A stretch of 64,000 nucleotides of DNA from CAXXHQ01 sp963665265 (GTDB taxonomy: Bacteria > Planctomycetota > Planctomycetia > Pirellulales > Thermoguttaceae), in assembly GCA_963665265.2 (NCBI GenBank), contig OY762224.2:1798001-1862000 (forward strand), in the 5' to 3' direction. This document shows positions 17,517-26,203 of the stretch, one piece after another; within the stretch, counting starts at the first letter, position 1; the number at the start of each line of letters is the position of its first letter. A program made the position numbers and the translations under genes. The notes below the pieces were generated by a model. It saw only the letters and a program-made list of their open reading frames with translations, made no database searches and was not told the origin of the DNA.

Positions 17517-18476
17517 ATGGCGTCGATACCTGGCGGGAAAATTTTTGACGACATTACGCAGTGCATCGGCAATACGCCGTTGGTGAAATTGCGTCGCGTC
17601 ACCGAAGGATGCGTGGCGACCGTCGTCGGCAAGGTTGAAAACTTGAATCCTTTGTGGAGCGTCAAAGACCGCATCGCACGCGCAATGATCGACGCCGCCG
17701 AGCGCGACGGTCGGCTCAATAAAGACACCGTCATTATTGAGCCGACGAGCGGAAATACCGGCATTGGACTCGCTTACGTTTGCGCGGCACGCGGCTATAA
17801 ATTGGCGGTTACGATGCCCGAGAGCTTTAGTCTCGAGCGTCGTCGCATGCTGAAGGCCCTTGGGGCGGAGTTGATTCTAACGCCTGCCGCCGAAGGAATG
17901 CCCGGCGCCGTTCGCAAGGCCGAGGAGTTGGCCGCCGCGAACCCGAATTATTTCATTCCTCAGCAGTTCAAAAACCCGGCCAATCCGGAAATTCATCGCA
18001 AAACCACGGCCGAGGAAATTTGGCGCGATACGAACGGCGAAGTGGATTTCATTGTGGCCGGCGTGGGAACGGGCGGGACGATCACCGGGGTCGGCGAGGC
18101 TTTGAAGGCGAAGAAACCGTCGGTCAAAGTCGTAGCCGTCGAGCCGGCGGCTAGTCCGGTCATTTCGCAGCGTCGCAACGGCGAACCGCTCAAGCCCGGC
18201 AAGCATACGATTCAAGGGATCGGCGCCGGTTTCATTCCCGATATTTTGAATTTGAATATACTCGACGAAGTGATCACCGTCGAAGATGAAGACGCCTATA
18301 AAACCAGCCGAGAGATGGCGAAGTCGGAGGGTTTGATGTGCGGCATAAGCTGCGGCGCCGCGGCTTGGGCAGCTATTCAGCTTGCAAAACGTGAAGAGAA
18401 TCGCGGCAAGCTGATCGTCGTCGTTTTGCCCGACCTTGGCGAACGCTACCTCTCGACGAAGCTGTTTCCCGAGTAG
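17517..18476 (+). CDS. cysK: Cysteine synthase A (O-acetylserine sulfhydrylase)
   Basis: A 319-residue PLP enzyme that makes L-cysteine from O-acetylserine and sulfide. The PLP lysine is in NPLWSVKDRIA (about residue 46), the substrate loop is PTSGNTGIGLAY (about 75), the phosphate-binding loop is GVGTGGTITGVGE (about 181), and a late motif is GISCGAAAWAAIQLA. Length and motifs fit CysK rather than cystathionine beta-synthase, since no CBS domains follow. AGGAGT lies nine bases before the ATG. It stands alone under its own strong promoter. Confidence 0.95.
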   Translation: MASIPGGKIFDDITQCIGNTPLVKLRRVTEGCVATVVGKVENLNPLWSVKDRIARAMIDAAERDGRLNKDTVIIEPTSGNTGIGLAYVCAARGYKLAVTMPESFSLERRRMLKALGAELILTPAAEGMPGAVRKAEELAAANPNYFIPQQFKNPANPEIHRKTTAEEIWRDTNGEVDFIVAGVGTGGTITGVGEALKAKKPSVKVVAVEPAASPVISQRRNGEPLKPGKHTIQGIGAGFIPDILNLNILDEVITVEDEDAYKTSREMAKSEGLMCGISCGAAAWAAIQLAKREENRGKLIVVVLPDLGERYLSTKLFPE

Positions 18477-18552
18477 TTTTTTGCGGGCGAGTCGTTGTAT
18501 ATCGCAACGAGAACAGGCGTGCGTACCAGTTTGTTCGTCGCAGATCGCGGAT

Positions 18553-18599
18553 TGATTAAAAAACAAAAGCGGCCCGTTTCTTATTGAAACAGGCCGCTT
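18553..18599. terminator. Bidirectional terminator between cysK and the Cys-rich gene
   Basis: AAGCGGCC..GTTTC and GAAAC..GGCCGCTT form a stem of 13 pairs with one bulge at each side. On the minus strand it runs into TTTTGTTTTTTAAT. On the plus strand a weaker T-rich tail follows. The flanking genes converge here. Confidence 0.85.
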
Positions 18600-18676
18600 G
18601 ATGTTTTATTGGAAAGGAGCTTGCTCGATTTCAGATCTAATGATGATCGGGAGCGGCTCGCTTTTCTTGTTTTAAA

Positions 18677-19363
18677 CTATTTGCAGCAAGCCGGGGCGCA
18701 GGCGGCCGGGGCGCAAGCCTTGGGGGCTTCGCAAGCCTTCGGGCAGCAAGACTTCGGGCGGCAGCTACGAACTTTGCAGCAACGCTCTTTCTTGACCTTG
18801 CAGCACTTTACTTTGCAGCAACGCTCTTTTTTGCACTTCGGTTCGCAAGCCGGGGCGCAAGCCTTGGGGGCTTCGCAAGCCTTCGGGCAGCAGGACTTCG
18901 GGCGGCAGCTGCGGACCTTGCGGCAACGCTCTTTGCAGCAACGCTCTTTCTTGCACTTCGGTTCGCAAGCCGGCGCACAAGCCTTGGGGGCTTCGCAAGC
19001 CTTCGGGGCGCAGGACTTCGGGCGGCAGCTGCGGACCTTGCGGCAACGCTCTTTGCAGCAACGCTCTTTCTTGCACTTCGGTTCGCAAGCCGGCGCACAA
19101 GCCTTGGGGGCTTCGCAAGCCTTCGGGGCGCAGGACTTCGGGCGGCAGCTGCGGACTTTGCAGCAACGCTCTTTGCAGCAACGAACTTTCTTCACGCAAA
19201 CGGGCTCGCAAGCAGTCTTGCAGGCGGGTTCGCAAGCGGCGGGCGCACAAGCCTTAACCGCTTCGCAACAACCACCGAGAAGAGAGGCTTGAACGTTGGA
19301 AGCGCTGGTCGTCAACACGAACGCAGTCACGGCCAACGCCGACAACAGAATACGACGGTACAT
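18677..19363 (-). CDS. Secreted cysteine-rich 40-residue-repeat protein
   Basis: A 228-residue protein with a clear signal peptide (YRRILLSALAVTAFVLTTSA, cut near SNVQA). About 50 of roughly 200 mature residues are Cys, with many Lys, Arg, Pro and Ala and almost no other hydrophobics. Three near-identical 40-residue units run CEAPKACAPACEPKCKKER then CCKERCRKVRSCRPKSCAPKA; at DNA level this is a 120-bp tandem repeat. No known family was recognised. Options are a disulfide-linked cell-envelope protein (planctomycetes are known for Cys-rich protein walls) or a metal-binding protein. The ATG at 19363 is preceded by AGGAGTCCTCCC. Confidence 0.85.
   Translation of the reverse strand: MYRRILLSALAVTAFVLTTSASNVQASLLGGCCEAVKACAPAACEPACKTACEPVCVKKVRCCKERCCKVRSCRPKSCAPKACEAPKACAPACEPKCKKERCCKERCRKVRSCRPKSCAPKACEAPKACAPACEPKCKKERCCKERCRKVRSCRPKSCCPKACEAPKACAPACEPKCKKERCCKVKCCKVKKERCCKVRSCRPKSCCPKACEAPKACAPAACAPACCK
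18841..19200 (-). repeat. Three ~120-bp tandem repeats inside the Cys-rich gene
   Basis: Segments 18841-18960, 18961-19080 and 19081-19200 align base for base with few changes; the middle and right units are almost identical. The repeats keep the reading frame (40 codons each), so unit number can change without a frameshift. Confidence 0.9.
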
Positions 19364-19784
19364 GGGAGGACTCCTGTTAGGAAAGACCTTATGGGTTACT
19401 CGCACAAAATGGCTTAATTGGGTGTTATACGTCCAATCTAGGAGATCGTATCGTCGTATCTTCCCTGAAACCCTTAGCCATACATCCCATTTGAGCCAGT
19501 TATCTCAGTTTCCGCGTTCTGTACGTGCGGTAAATAGCGTATATGACGGCTTTGCGGCATTTTCAGCCCTAAAACCCCAGTTTCCGTACCCTTTTGGCGC
19601 TTCGCAGCCGCTACGATCGCGCTAACCCGAAATTTCGGAATCCAGAGCGCCCGTTTCCCCCGCATTTCTGTGCCCAAAACGGCCCTGATTTGTTTGGGGA
19701 GATCGATTTTTTCAAAATTTCAAAGAAAAAAGCCCGTCGAATTCGACGGGCCTTTTCATTGTTCTTTTTTGTCGGCGGAGAATC
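19364..19784. other. Gap upstream of the Cys-rich gene, with a terminator
   Basis: No gene is supported. It should carry the promoter of the Cys-rich gene. The sequence around 19425-19445 read on the minus strand has GATTGGACGTATAAC, but spacing does not give a good -35/-10 pair. The right end holds the hemerythrin 2 terminator. Confidence 0.6.
19726..19757 (-). terminator. Terminator after hemerythrin gene 2
   Basis: GCCCGTCGAATTCGACGGGC is a perfect 20-base palindrome. On the minus strand it is followed by TTTTTTC, and on the plus strand by CTTTTC. It lies 34 bases after the hemerythrin stop. Confidence 0.9.
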
Positions 19785-20195
19785 TTAGCTTTGGAATATC
19801 TCCGCAGTCAGATAAGGCGCATACTTTTTATCTTCATACAGGATGTGTTCGCAAATCCAATCTTGCAGAAAAGTCAACATCTCGGCGGCGGTCGAGGTCT
19901 CGCCTGCGGCGTAACGGGACATCAACCAATTCACCCTGAGTACGAAATTTCCGTGGAGGATCCGGTGCTCGTCGGCCTGGGGATAGGAATATCGTTCAAA
20001 ATACTCCTCTTCCAGCTTGAAATGGACGTTGACGTAGCTGATCAGCTCGTTTAGAAGCGTGCCGACGGCAATATCTCCTCGCCCCGTCTCAATCGATTCG
20101 GCTAGTTGATCGAGATAGCGGAAAAGCTGTTTATGCTGCAAATCGACTTCTTCGACCGCGACGCTGTACTCTTCCGTCCATTCAATCCGCGACAT
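19785..20195 (-). CDS. Bacteriohemerythrin 2
   Basis: A 136-residue hemerythrin domain with all ligand motifs: DLQHKQLF (His, about residue 21), HFKLEEEYFERYSYP (His and Glu, about 58-66), ADEHRILHGNF (two His) and ICEHILYEDKKYAPYL (His, Asp). It differs from the first hemerythrin by moderate divergence, so the two are old paralogs rather than a recent duplication. It probably also binds O2 in the cytoplasm. Its own terminator lies downstream, and no other gene appears to be cotranscribed. Confidence 0.94.
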   Translation of the reverse strand: MSRIEWTEEYSVAVEEVDLQHKQLFRYLDQLAESIETGRGDIAVGTLLNELISYVNVHFKLEEEYFERYSYPQADEHRILHGNFVLRVNWLMSRYAAGETSTAAEMLTFLQDWICEHILYEDKKYAPYLTAEIFQS

Positions 20196-20248
20196 AATAG
20201 CGCTCTCTTCGTGTTAAGCCGTCGAAACAAATGTTGTCGTCCCTAGCG

Positions 20249-21889
20249 CTATTGTAGGTTTTCTTCGTTCGACTCCGACGCCGCTTCCTTGTTCAATAAA
20301 TCCCTAAGCAGCGCTCCTCGTCCGGTCAGATCGGATTTAACGATTGCGACGGCCGCCTCTTTGCCGAACAGTTTAGCGCAAACGGCGGTCATCAACTCCG
20401 AATCGATCAACTTCTCCCGATCGTCGTAAGCCAGTTCCATGAAAAATTGCAATTTTTCAGCGGCTGAACGCTTCGTCGATTCCGCCTCGAATTTTTTCCA
20501 ACGAGAAGAAACCTGACTCGGTTTTTGTTTTGGCATCTCTTCCAGGAAGAAATCTTGACTGATCTCGTCGAAGAACGGCTTGAGCGTTTCTTTCGGATTA
20601 GCCCCTTCCGACTGCAAGGGCGTCTTCGATTGCCAAAGACTCTTTGAATCGGGCACATCGACGATTAACAGATTCCATTCCGACTTCTCGCGATTCGCCG
20701 TCTCGGGCGGCTGAAAAATGACAAGTAAATTGCAGAACTTTTTTGCTGCGGCGGATCGCAGTTGTTTGGGATCTTGTCCTGTGACGAAGACGACTTTGGT
20801 CAGGGCCTCTTCGGCGCGGCTGGGCCAGGAGCCGAACGAGCCGAACTCGCCTCGCTTTCTTAAACCGTTAACGACGTCGTCGCTCAAACCATGCGTAAGC
20901 GCAGAAAGGTCGGCGAGGGAGGTGATCTTTTGTTTTGATGACGAAGGTAAATTTGCCGCGATCGCCCAACGCAAGCCGACGACGGGCCGTTTTCCTTTTG
21001 CGAACCATCGGATTTGTCGCTCCATGGCGTCGCCAGTATCCGTAACGAGATTCAGGAGCAGATTTCGCATCTCCTTCTCGGCGTCAACTGAAGCGAGTTG
21101 AACGTCTTCTCGAGTGACCGCATATTTTTGCACGCTCTTATTGAGCCTTTGGCGTTCCTCCTTCAAATCGTCTTGGGTTTGTTCGACGGAGGGATCGGCG
21201 GCGTTCGCGTCAACGCCTTTCTCGCGAACCGTTTTGCGCAGCTCGTCATATGCGTCATCGGTCATTACCGCTTTGAACGGATCATCCGAGGCCGCTTCGC
21301 TTTTCGATTCATCGGATTCGCCCGCCGCTTTGGCGTCTTGCGATCCGGAAGAGCCAGCCTCCGGCGAATCGTGCGAAGCGGAAATTCTTGAAGACGTCAA
21401 AACCGGCTTTGCCTTTTTTAGATACGAATCGATCTGGTTTTCTGCGTTCGTCGTTTTGGGCGTTGCATTTTTACCGAAAAATGCATTAATGGAAACCTTA
21501 ACAATAACGGCGGCGATGATCAAAAACACGGCCCCGCAAATGAACATCGCCGAGGCCATGAACAATTGCTCGCGTCGCTTGCGTCGAGAAGGTCTCGGTT
21601 TAAGAAGCTCCTCACCCTCGTCCTCCGCCGGTTCGTCGTCGTAGGCCCAAGCTTTCTTACTCTTCCGTCGCTCCTCGGCCGCCGCCTTCTCGTTCAAATG
21701 AAGCAGCTCTTCTTCAAGCGGCGAGAGAATTTTCTCTTCCTTCGAGTCGCTCCACCGAGCGGGTTTTTTGTTGTCGGGAACGCGAAAGTGACGACCGCAA
21801 TCAGGACAACGAATCACTTTTCCGGCCGACGTCGGATACGTTCGACAATTTTTTTTGCAATTCGGGCATTCCACGTCGATTGTGTTCAT
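20249..21889 (-). CDS. Zinc-ribbon membrane protein of unknown function
   Basis: A 546-residue protein. The N-terminus is a zinc ribbon: CPNC near residue 8 and CPDCGRHFRVPD near 28, like MJ0042-type ribbons. A charged cytoplasmic linker with KPRPSRRKRREQ follows, then a single helix MASAMFICGAVFLIIAAVIVKV (about 112-135). The rest is a charged outer domain of about 410 residues (phrases GLRWAIAANLPSSSKQKITSL, WNLLIVDVPDSKSLWQ). Similar designs are common in planctomycetes and have no assigned role. Its ATG overlaps the stop of the DUF167 gene as ATGA, so yggS-DUF167-this gene form a unit. Confidence 0.72.
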   Translation of the reverse strand: MNTIDVECPNCKKNCRTYPTSAGKVIRCPDCGRHFRVPDNKKPARWSDSKEEKILSPLEEELLHLNEKAAAEERRKSKKAWAYDDEPAEDEGEELLKPRPSRRKRREQLFMASAMFICGAVFLIIAAVIVKVSINAFFGKNATPKTTNAENQIDSYLKKAKPVLTSSRISASHDSPEAGSSGSQDAKAAGESDESKSEAASDDPFKAVMTDDAYDELRKTVREKGVDANAADPSVEQTQDDLKEERQRLNKSVQKYAVTREDVQLASVDAEKEMRNLLLNLVTDTGDAMERQIRWFAKGKRPVVGLRWAIAANLPSSSKQKITSLADLSALTHGLSDDVVNGLRKRGEFGSFGSWPSRAEEALTKVVFVTGQDPKQLRSAAAKKFCNLLVIFQPPETANREKSEWNLLIVDVPDSKSLWQSKTPLQSEGANPKETLKPFFDEISQDFFLEEMPKQKPSQVSSRWKKFEAESTKRSAAEKLQFFMELAYDDREKLIDSELMTAVCAKLFGKEAAVAIVKSDLTGRGALLRDLLNKEAASESNEENLQ

Positions 21890-22209
21890 CGTTCGCGTTT
21901 TCGTTTAGGGGCGTCCTCGACGCAGGCGGCGTCAATCATAGACCTTAACGCCTCGGCGGCGACGTTTCTGAAAAGAACTTTTTTTTGATTAGTCGTCTGG
22001 CCCGATAGGATTTCGACCTGCGATTTTTTCAACCGCAGCTTTTTCGCCAAAAACTCTTCAATCGCTTTGTTCGCCTTCCCTTTTTCGGGAGCTTGAGTCA
22101 CGCAGACTTTCAACGCTCCGTCCTTTTCCCCTCGCAATTCATTGCATCGGCTTCCGGGCTGCGCCCGAACCGATAATATCGCCCCCTCTTCGTGCGGCTG
22201 AACGTCCAT
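21886..22209 (-). CDS. DUF167 (YggU) family protein
   Basis: A 107-residue small protein. Family marks are VRAQPGSRCNELRGEKDGALKV and the core APEKGKANKAIEEFLAKKLRL followed by VEILSGQTTNQKKVLF. Function is unknown across the family, which is often next to yggS as here (26 bases apart). It overlaps the zinc-ribbon gene by four bases. Confidence 0.9.
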   Translation of the reverse strand: MDVQPHEEGAILSVRAQPGSRCNELRGEKDGALKVCVTQAPEKGKANKAIEEFLAKKLRLKKSQVEILSGQTTNQKKVLFRNVAAEALRSMIDAACVEDAPKRKRER

Positions 22210-22235
22210 CGTTATCCGTCATTCTCGTTGGCGAT

Positions 22236-22949
22236 CTAGGGAATATTCTCGAATAAAAGCGAGCCGATGCGAACGATCGTCGCTCCTTCTTCGATGGCCG
22301 TTTCAAAATCGTCGCTCATGCCCATTGAAAGCTCGTTCAACCGCGTTCCGTCGGGACATTCCTTCCGCAATTCGTCGCGTAGTTCACGCAAAGCCGCGAA
22401 ATTTCTTTTGGCTTCGTCCAAACCGCCTTCCAAGGAGGCCATTCCCATCAGTCCGCGAACCTCGACATGTTTCAACTCGGCGATCTTCGGCAGAGTCGCT
22501 TTCAATTCCTCCGACGCCATACCCGTTTTCGACGAATCGCCCGAAATATTGGCTTCGAGCAAAATTGGGAGCGGTTGCGACAATTCCATCGCCGCAGAGT
22601 CGATCGCCTCGGCGATCCGCAAACTATCGACCGATTGCGCCATGGCCAGCAGCGGCACGGTTCGCTTCGCTTTATTTCGTTGCAAATGACCGATTAAGTG
22701 CCAGCCAATGTTCCGATCGCCGAGCTCTTCCGCTCTGCGCCAAAGCTGTTGCGGCCGACTTTCGCCGAAATCACGGCAACCGGCTCGTATCAACGATTCG
22801 ATCATTGGGGCGTCGACGTATTTCGTCACGGCCGTCAAGAGAACGGAATCCGGCGTGCGCCCCGATCGCCGCGCAGCGTCGGCGATCCGTTGGCGAACAA
22901 CCCGCACGTTCTCGGCGATAATCGAACCAGGGTCCGTCATAGGCGGCAT
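22236..22949 (-). CDS. yggS: YggS/PROSC-family pyridoxal phosphate homeostasis protein
   Basis: A 237-residue single-domain PLP-binding protein. The PLP lysine lies in LLTAVTKYVDAPMIESL (about residue 43), followed by FGESRPQQLWRRAEEL, WHLIGHLQRNKAKR, and the phosphate-binding end LSMGMSDDFETAIEEGATIVRIGSLLF. The family buffers PLP and affects amino-acid pools; it is not a racemase. An ATG at 22940 is an equally possible start. Confidence 0.93.
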   Translation of the reverse strand: MPPMTDPGSIIAENVRVVRQRIADAARRSGRTPDSVLLTAVTKYVDAPMIESLIRAGCRDFGESRPQQLWRRAEELGDRNIGWHLIGHLQRNKAKRTVPLLAMAQSVDSLRIAEAIDSAAMELSQPLPILLEANISGDSSKTGMASEELKATLPKIAELKHVEVRGLMGMASLEGGLDEAKRNFAALRELRDELRKECPDGTRLNELSMGMSDDFETAIEEGATIVRIGSLLFENIP

Positions 22950-23229
22950 TATATATTATGACTTTAGGCGAGTGATACAATCGTTAGTATCTCGTTTCAT
23001 ACTAACATGTTACCGCCGAGGCACGCAATCCGGCAACTAAAATGCGGAAAATGCGATGATTTAGGGTGACTGCGCGGTATTTACGGCCTCTCCGGCAGTC
23101 CTGAAGCAGAGTATTGTCAAGTCGAGCTTTACGCAAAACGTTCAATATCGAATAATGAAGCGGCGATCGTGTCCCGCTCGGCTCGATCATCGCATTGTCT
23201 CAAGCATTTACCAAACAGGAGCGCCGCGC

Positions 23230-25695
23230 ATGAAGCGATCGGCTACCCCCCGACGTCCTTCCCCTTTTGTTCCGACCAATTTTGGTATCGCCGTCGCGGC
23301 GTTCTGTTTTGGCCTAACCGTTCTCCTCGGTTGCGGTAAAGACAATACGACGCCATCCGCTCCCTCGACGGACGCATCCGCTTCCGCCTCCGGCACGGGC
23401 GTCTCAACGGCCGACTCAGCGTCGAAACCGAAGCAGTCTCCCCGCGAGATTCTTGCCGAAACGGTCAAGGCCTATCGCAACGCTAAAACGTATTCGGATC
23501 AAGGGAAAGTTCGACTCGTCGCCGCCAAGGGGGATGAGAAAATCGACCGAGAAATCAGCTTTTCGATCGCTCTTGAGCGACCCAACAAAATCCGCTTAGA
23601 GATATATAACGCCAACGTCGTTTGCGACGGAAAAAAACTCTACGCTACGAATCTCGACTGCCTCAATCAAATCGTCGAGCGTGACGCACCCGAAACGATC
23701 AATCTGAAATCGATATATTTTGAGCCGATTCTTACCGCGGCGCTCACTCGCGGTCCGGCCGGCGCATCGACGCAACTCTTATTTCTCCTTGATGATAATC
23801 CGCTTGAATATCTTCTTAAAGACGCGCAAGAGCCGCAACTGCTGGATCCGGCGACGTTCGACGGAGCTTCCTGCAATCGCGTTGAAATCACATGGCCTCA
23901 CGGTAAGGGAGTTCTTTGGATCGACGAAAAGAAGTTCGTCATTCGGCGCATCGTTTTCCCCACCGATCTCCTTCGCGAACAATTCGCCGCCGATTTGGGA
24001 GGCAAGCTGGATACGCTTTCGCTGGTCGCCGAATTTCCGAACGCCCAGATCGACGCTCCCGTCGACGATAAGGCGTTTATGTTCGAGATTCCGACGGGCG
24101 CGGAGAAAATGAAATATTTCCTTCCGCCGAATCCGGCCCAATTGCTCGGCAAAAAAGCGCCCGATTTCAAATTCGCCGATCTCGACGGAAAACCGTTCAC
24201 GCCCGGAACGATTTCCGGCAAGACGACCGTTCTTTTCTTCTGGGCCGCCTCGCAGGGAGCATCTAAGGCCTCGCTCCCCGAACTGCAAAAGGCTTTTGAA
24301 TCGGCCAAAGAGGACTCGAACACGCTCTTTGCGGCAGTCGGCGTCGACGCCTCGGAAACCGACCAACAATTAAAAGAAGTGTTCAAAACGCAAAAGATCA
24401 CGGTCCCGTTGATCCGCGATCCGCAAGTCACGGCCGGTCTGTTTCGCATCACTGAATTGCCGACGATCATATTGATCGATTCGAAGGGAATCGTCCAAGA
24501 CTGCGCAACTAAAGTGACGCCCGACCTTCCTCAGATTCTTGCCGAAAAAATCAAGAAGCTCAAAGCGGGGGAAAATATATTTGACGCGCCGCTGAACAAG
24601 TACAAGTCCGAAGTGAAGAATTACGAACGCGACTTGGACGCCGCCGCCCAACCCGAAACCCAGGTCATTCCCCAGGCGAAAATCGCCGACGCGTCCGAGC
24701 CGAAGACGTTTCGGCTCAAACCGCTTTGGAAAAATGACGAGGTGAAGATTCCCGGCAACGTCTATCCGTTGCCGCCGAAGGACGGAAAAGGGCGTTTCGT
24801 CGTCATCGATAATTTAAAGTCGCTCGCCGTGATCGACGCCGACGGTAAAACGCTCGCCGTGAGCAAACCATCGATCGGCGATCAAGAGTTAATCGGCAAT
24901 CTTAGCGTATGCGCCGACGCGAAGGGCAAAACGCTCGCCGTCGGATTTCTGTCCAGTTCGCAGCGTTGCCACATTTTCGACGATCAATGGAATCTTACTC
25001 TTAGCTTCCCGGTGGACGCTTTGGAGCACCCCCATGCAGGAATCGCCGACGCCCGACTCGCCGATCTCGACGGCGACGGCGCTCCCGAACTATACGTCGG
25101 CTATTGGGGAGTCGTCGGCTTGCAAGCGGTCTCTCTCGACGGAAAACGGATTTGGACCAATCGGCAACTTTCCATAGTATCGCGGATCGTAACCGGCGAT
25201 CCAGACTCCTCGAAGCGGCGCGACCTGATATGTCTAAACAACGGAGCGGTCGCGGCCGTCGACAATCAAGGGAAAACCCGGGCTGAAATCGCCGTGCCCG
25301 ACCGAGCCCTGCATACAATCGAAAAAATAGAGCGTGCGAAGGACGATCTTTCCGTCTGGTGCGGCATTACTCGTTCCCGCCCCGAGGAAAACATCGTCGT
25401 CGGTTTCAATCTTCGCGGCGAAGAACTATGGCGATACGAATTGCCGAACGGTCTTCCCACTCAACCCATAGAGCAAATACTTTACGGTCGGCTAGCGGCG
25501 GACGGCCCCTTCGTATGGGTTCTTCCCGGGGCCGACGGCTCGGTTCATTTTCTCAATCTGGACGGAAAAAAAATCGACTCGTTCAACGTCGGTCGAGGGC
25601 TCAACGGCCTTGCCGTCGCCTCGATCGCCGGGAAACCTGCGTTGCTCGTCTCGACCGCTCGAGGTCTCGAAGCCTTCGAGATTCAACCGAAATAG
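23230..25695 (+). CDS. Lipoprotein: LolA-like, cysteine-less redoxin and beta-propeller-like domains
   Basis: An 821-residue lipoprotein. The signal peptide ends in a lipobox LLGCGKDN (Cys near residue 35). Domain 1 (about 70-290) resembles LolA/DUF2092 lipid-carrier-like folds (EILAETVKAYRNAKTYSDQGK, VLWIDEKKFVIRRIVFP). Domain 2 (about 305-440) is a thioredoxin-like redoxin of the TlpA type (LLGKKAPDFKFADLDGKPF, LPTIILIDSKGIV with the cis-Pro). Where TlpA has WCxPC it reads WAASQGASKAS, so both redox cysteines are missing. Domain 3 (about 480-821) has VCBS/FG-GAP-like turns (DARLADLDGDGAPELYVGYWG), probably a propeller. The ATG at 23230 has AGGAG upstream. The stop TAG lies in a TAGGGCATAGAG repeat. 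Confidence 0.85.
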   Translation: MKRSATPRRPSPFVPTNFGIAVAAFCFGLTVLLGCGKDNTTPSAPSTDASASASGTGVSTADSASKPKQSPREILAETVKAYRNAKTYSDQGKVRLVAAKGDEKIDREISFSIALERPNKIRLEIYNANVVCDGKKLYATNLDCLNQIVERDAPETINLKSIYFEPILTAALTRGPAGASTQLLFLLDDNPLEYLLKDAQEPQLLDPATFDGASCNRVEITWPHGKGVLWIDEKKFVIRRIVFPTDLLREQFAADLGGKLDTLSLVAEFPNAQIDAPVDDKAFMFEIPTGAEKMKYFLPPNPAQLLGKKAPDFKFADLDGKPFTPGTISGKTTVLFFWAASQGASKASLPELQKAFESAKEDSNTLFAAVGVDASETDQQLKEVFKTQKITVPLIRDPQVTAGLFRITELPTIILIDSKGIVQDCATKVTPDLPQILAEKIKKLKAGENIFDAPLNKYKSEVKNYERDLDAAAQPETQVIPQAKIADASEPKTFRLKPLWKNDEVKIPGNVYPLPPKDGKGRFVVIDNLKSLAVIDADGKTLAVSKPSIGDQELIGNLSVCADAKGKTLAVGFLSSSQRCHIFDDQWNLTLSFPVDALEHPHAGIADARLADLDGDGAPELYVGYWGVVGLQAVSLDGKRIWTNRQLSIVSRIVTGDPDSSKRRDLICLNNGAVAAVDNQGKTRAEIAVPDRALHTIEKIERAKDDLSVWCGITRSRPEENIVVGFNLRGEELWRYELPNGLPTQPIEQILYGRLAADGPFVWVLPGADGSVHFLNLDGKKIDSFNVGRGLNGLAVASIAGKPALLVSTARGLEAFEIQPK

Positions 25696-26203
25696 GGCAT
25701 AGAGAGGCGAAGAACGAAAAGAATCATTGATTTCAGAAACGAGGCGAACGGGAGAGATTTAAAAACCTGAAGATCATGTAAAAACTATCTGATTTCCCCC
25801 TCTCCCGCCCTATAAGGATTGCGGCTTGATCGTCGTGAAGCCCTTTTCGATTCTTTATATGCTCTCTTAAGTCTCAATGACGAACCACATGCGGTTCGTC
25901 ATTGATTTCTCACTATAATTTTCACTCGCTGCGCAATGATTCTGACTTATAGTTTTATCGAACGAGTCAGTTCTCGTTCGCTTTGCGAAAGCGCTTAGGC
26001 GTAGCGACCTAAGTCGCTCAGCGTCGTTCTTCGAGTCGATAGCTTTCGCAAGTTCGGCCGTTCGCCGGATTGCGTGCGAAGGGAAACGGATCGTTAAAGA
26101 TTCGGCGAGGACTCGCGGCGCTTCGCAAGAAGTAGCGAAAACGCATTTGCAATGAGTTTCGACAAAGCCCTTCGCTTCCGTCGAAACGACGAAAGGGGCC
26201 GCA
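25696..26203. other. 508-bp gap upstream of the response regulator
   Basis: No gene is supported. It contains a 12-bp perfect inverted repeat at 25875-25904 (separate entry). The rest has several CGCTT/AAGCG-rich direct and inverted words (GCGCTTAGGCGTAGCGACCTAAG near 25991) that suggest structured RNA, but no known RNA family was recognised. Confidence 0.55.
25875..25904. repeat. 12-bp perfect inverted repeat CAATGACGAACC
   Basis: CAATGACGAACC, loop ACATGC, GGTTCGTCATTG. It could be the terminator of the lipoprotein gene 180 bases upstream (the tail ATTTCTCACTATAATTTTC is only weakly T-rich) or an operator for the regulator-cheA pair. Confidence 0.7.

Noticed and set aside
17326..17586. Plus-strand frame of 86 codons ahead of cysK
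   Set aside because: It begins inside the cysK promoter and overlaps the cysK start in another frame; it has no ribosome site or family resemblance.
18677..19200. 120-bp tandem repeats as a CRISPR array
   Set aside because: The units are contiguous with no unique spacers and lie inside a coding frame with signal peptide.
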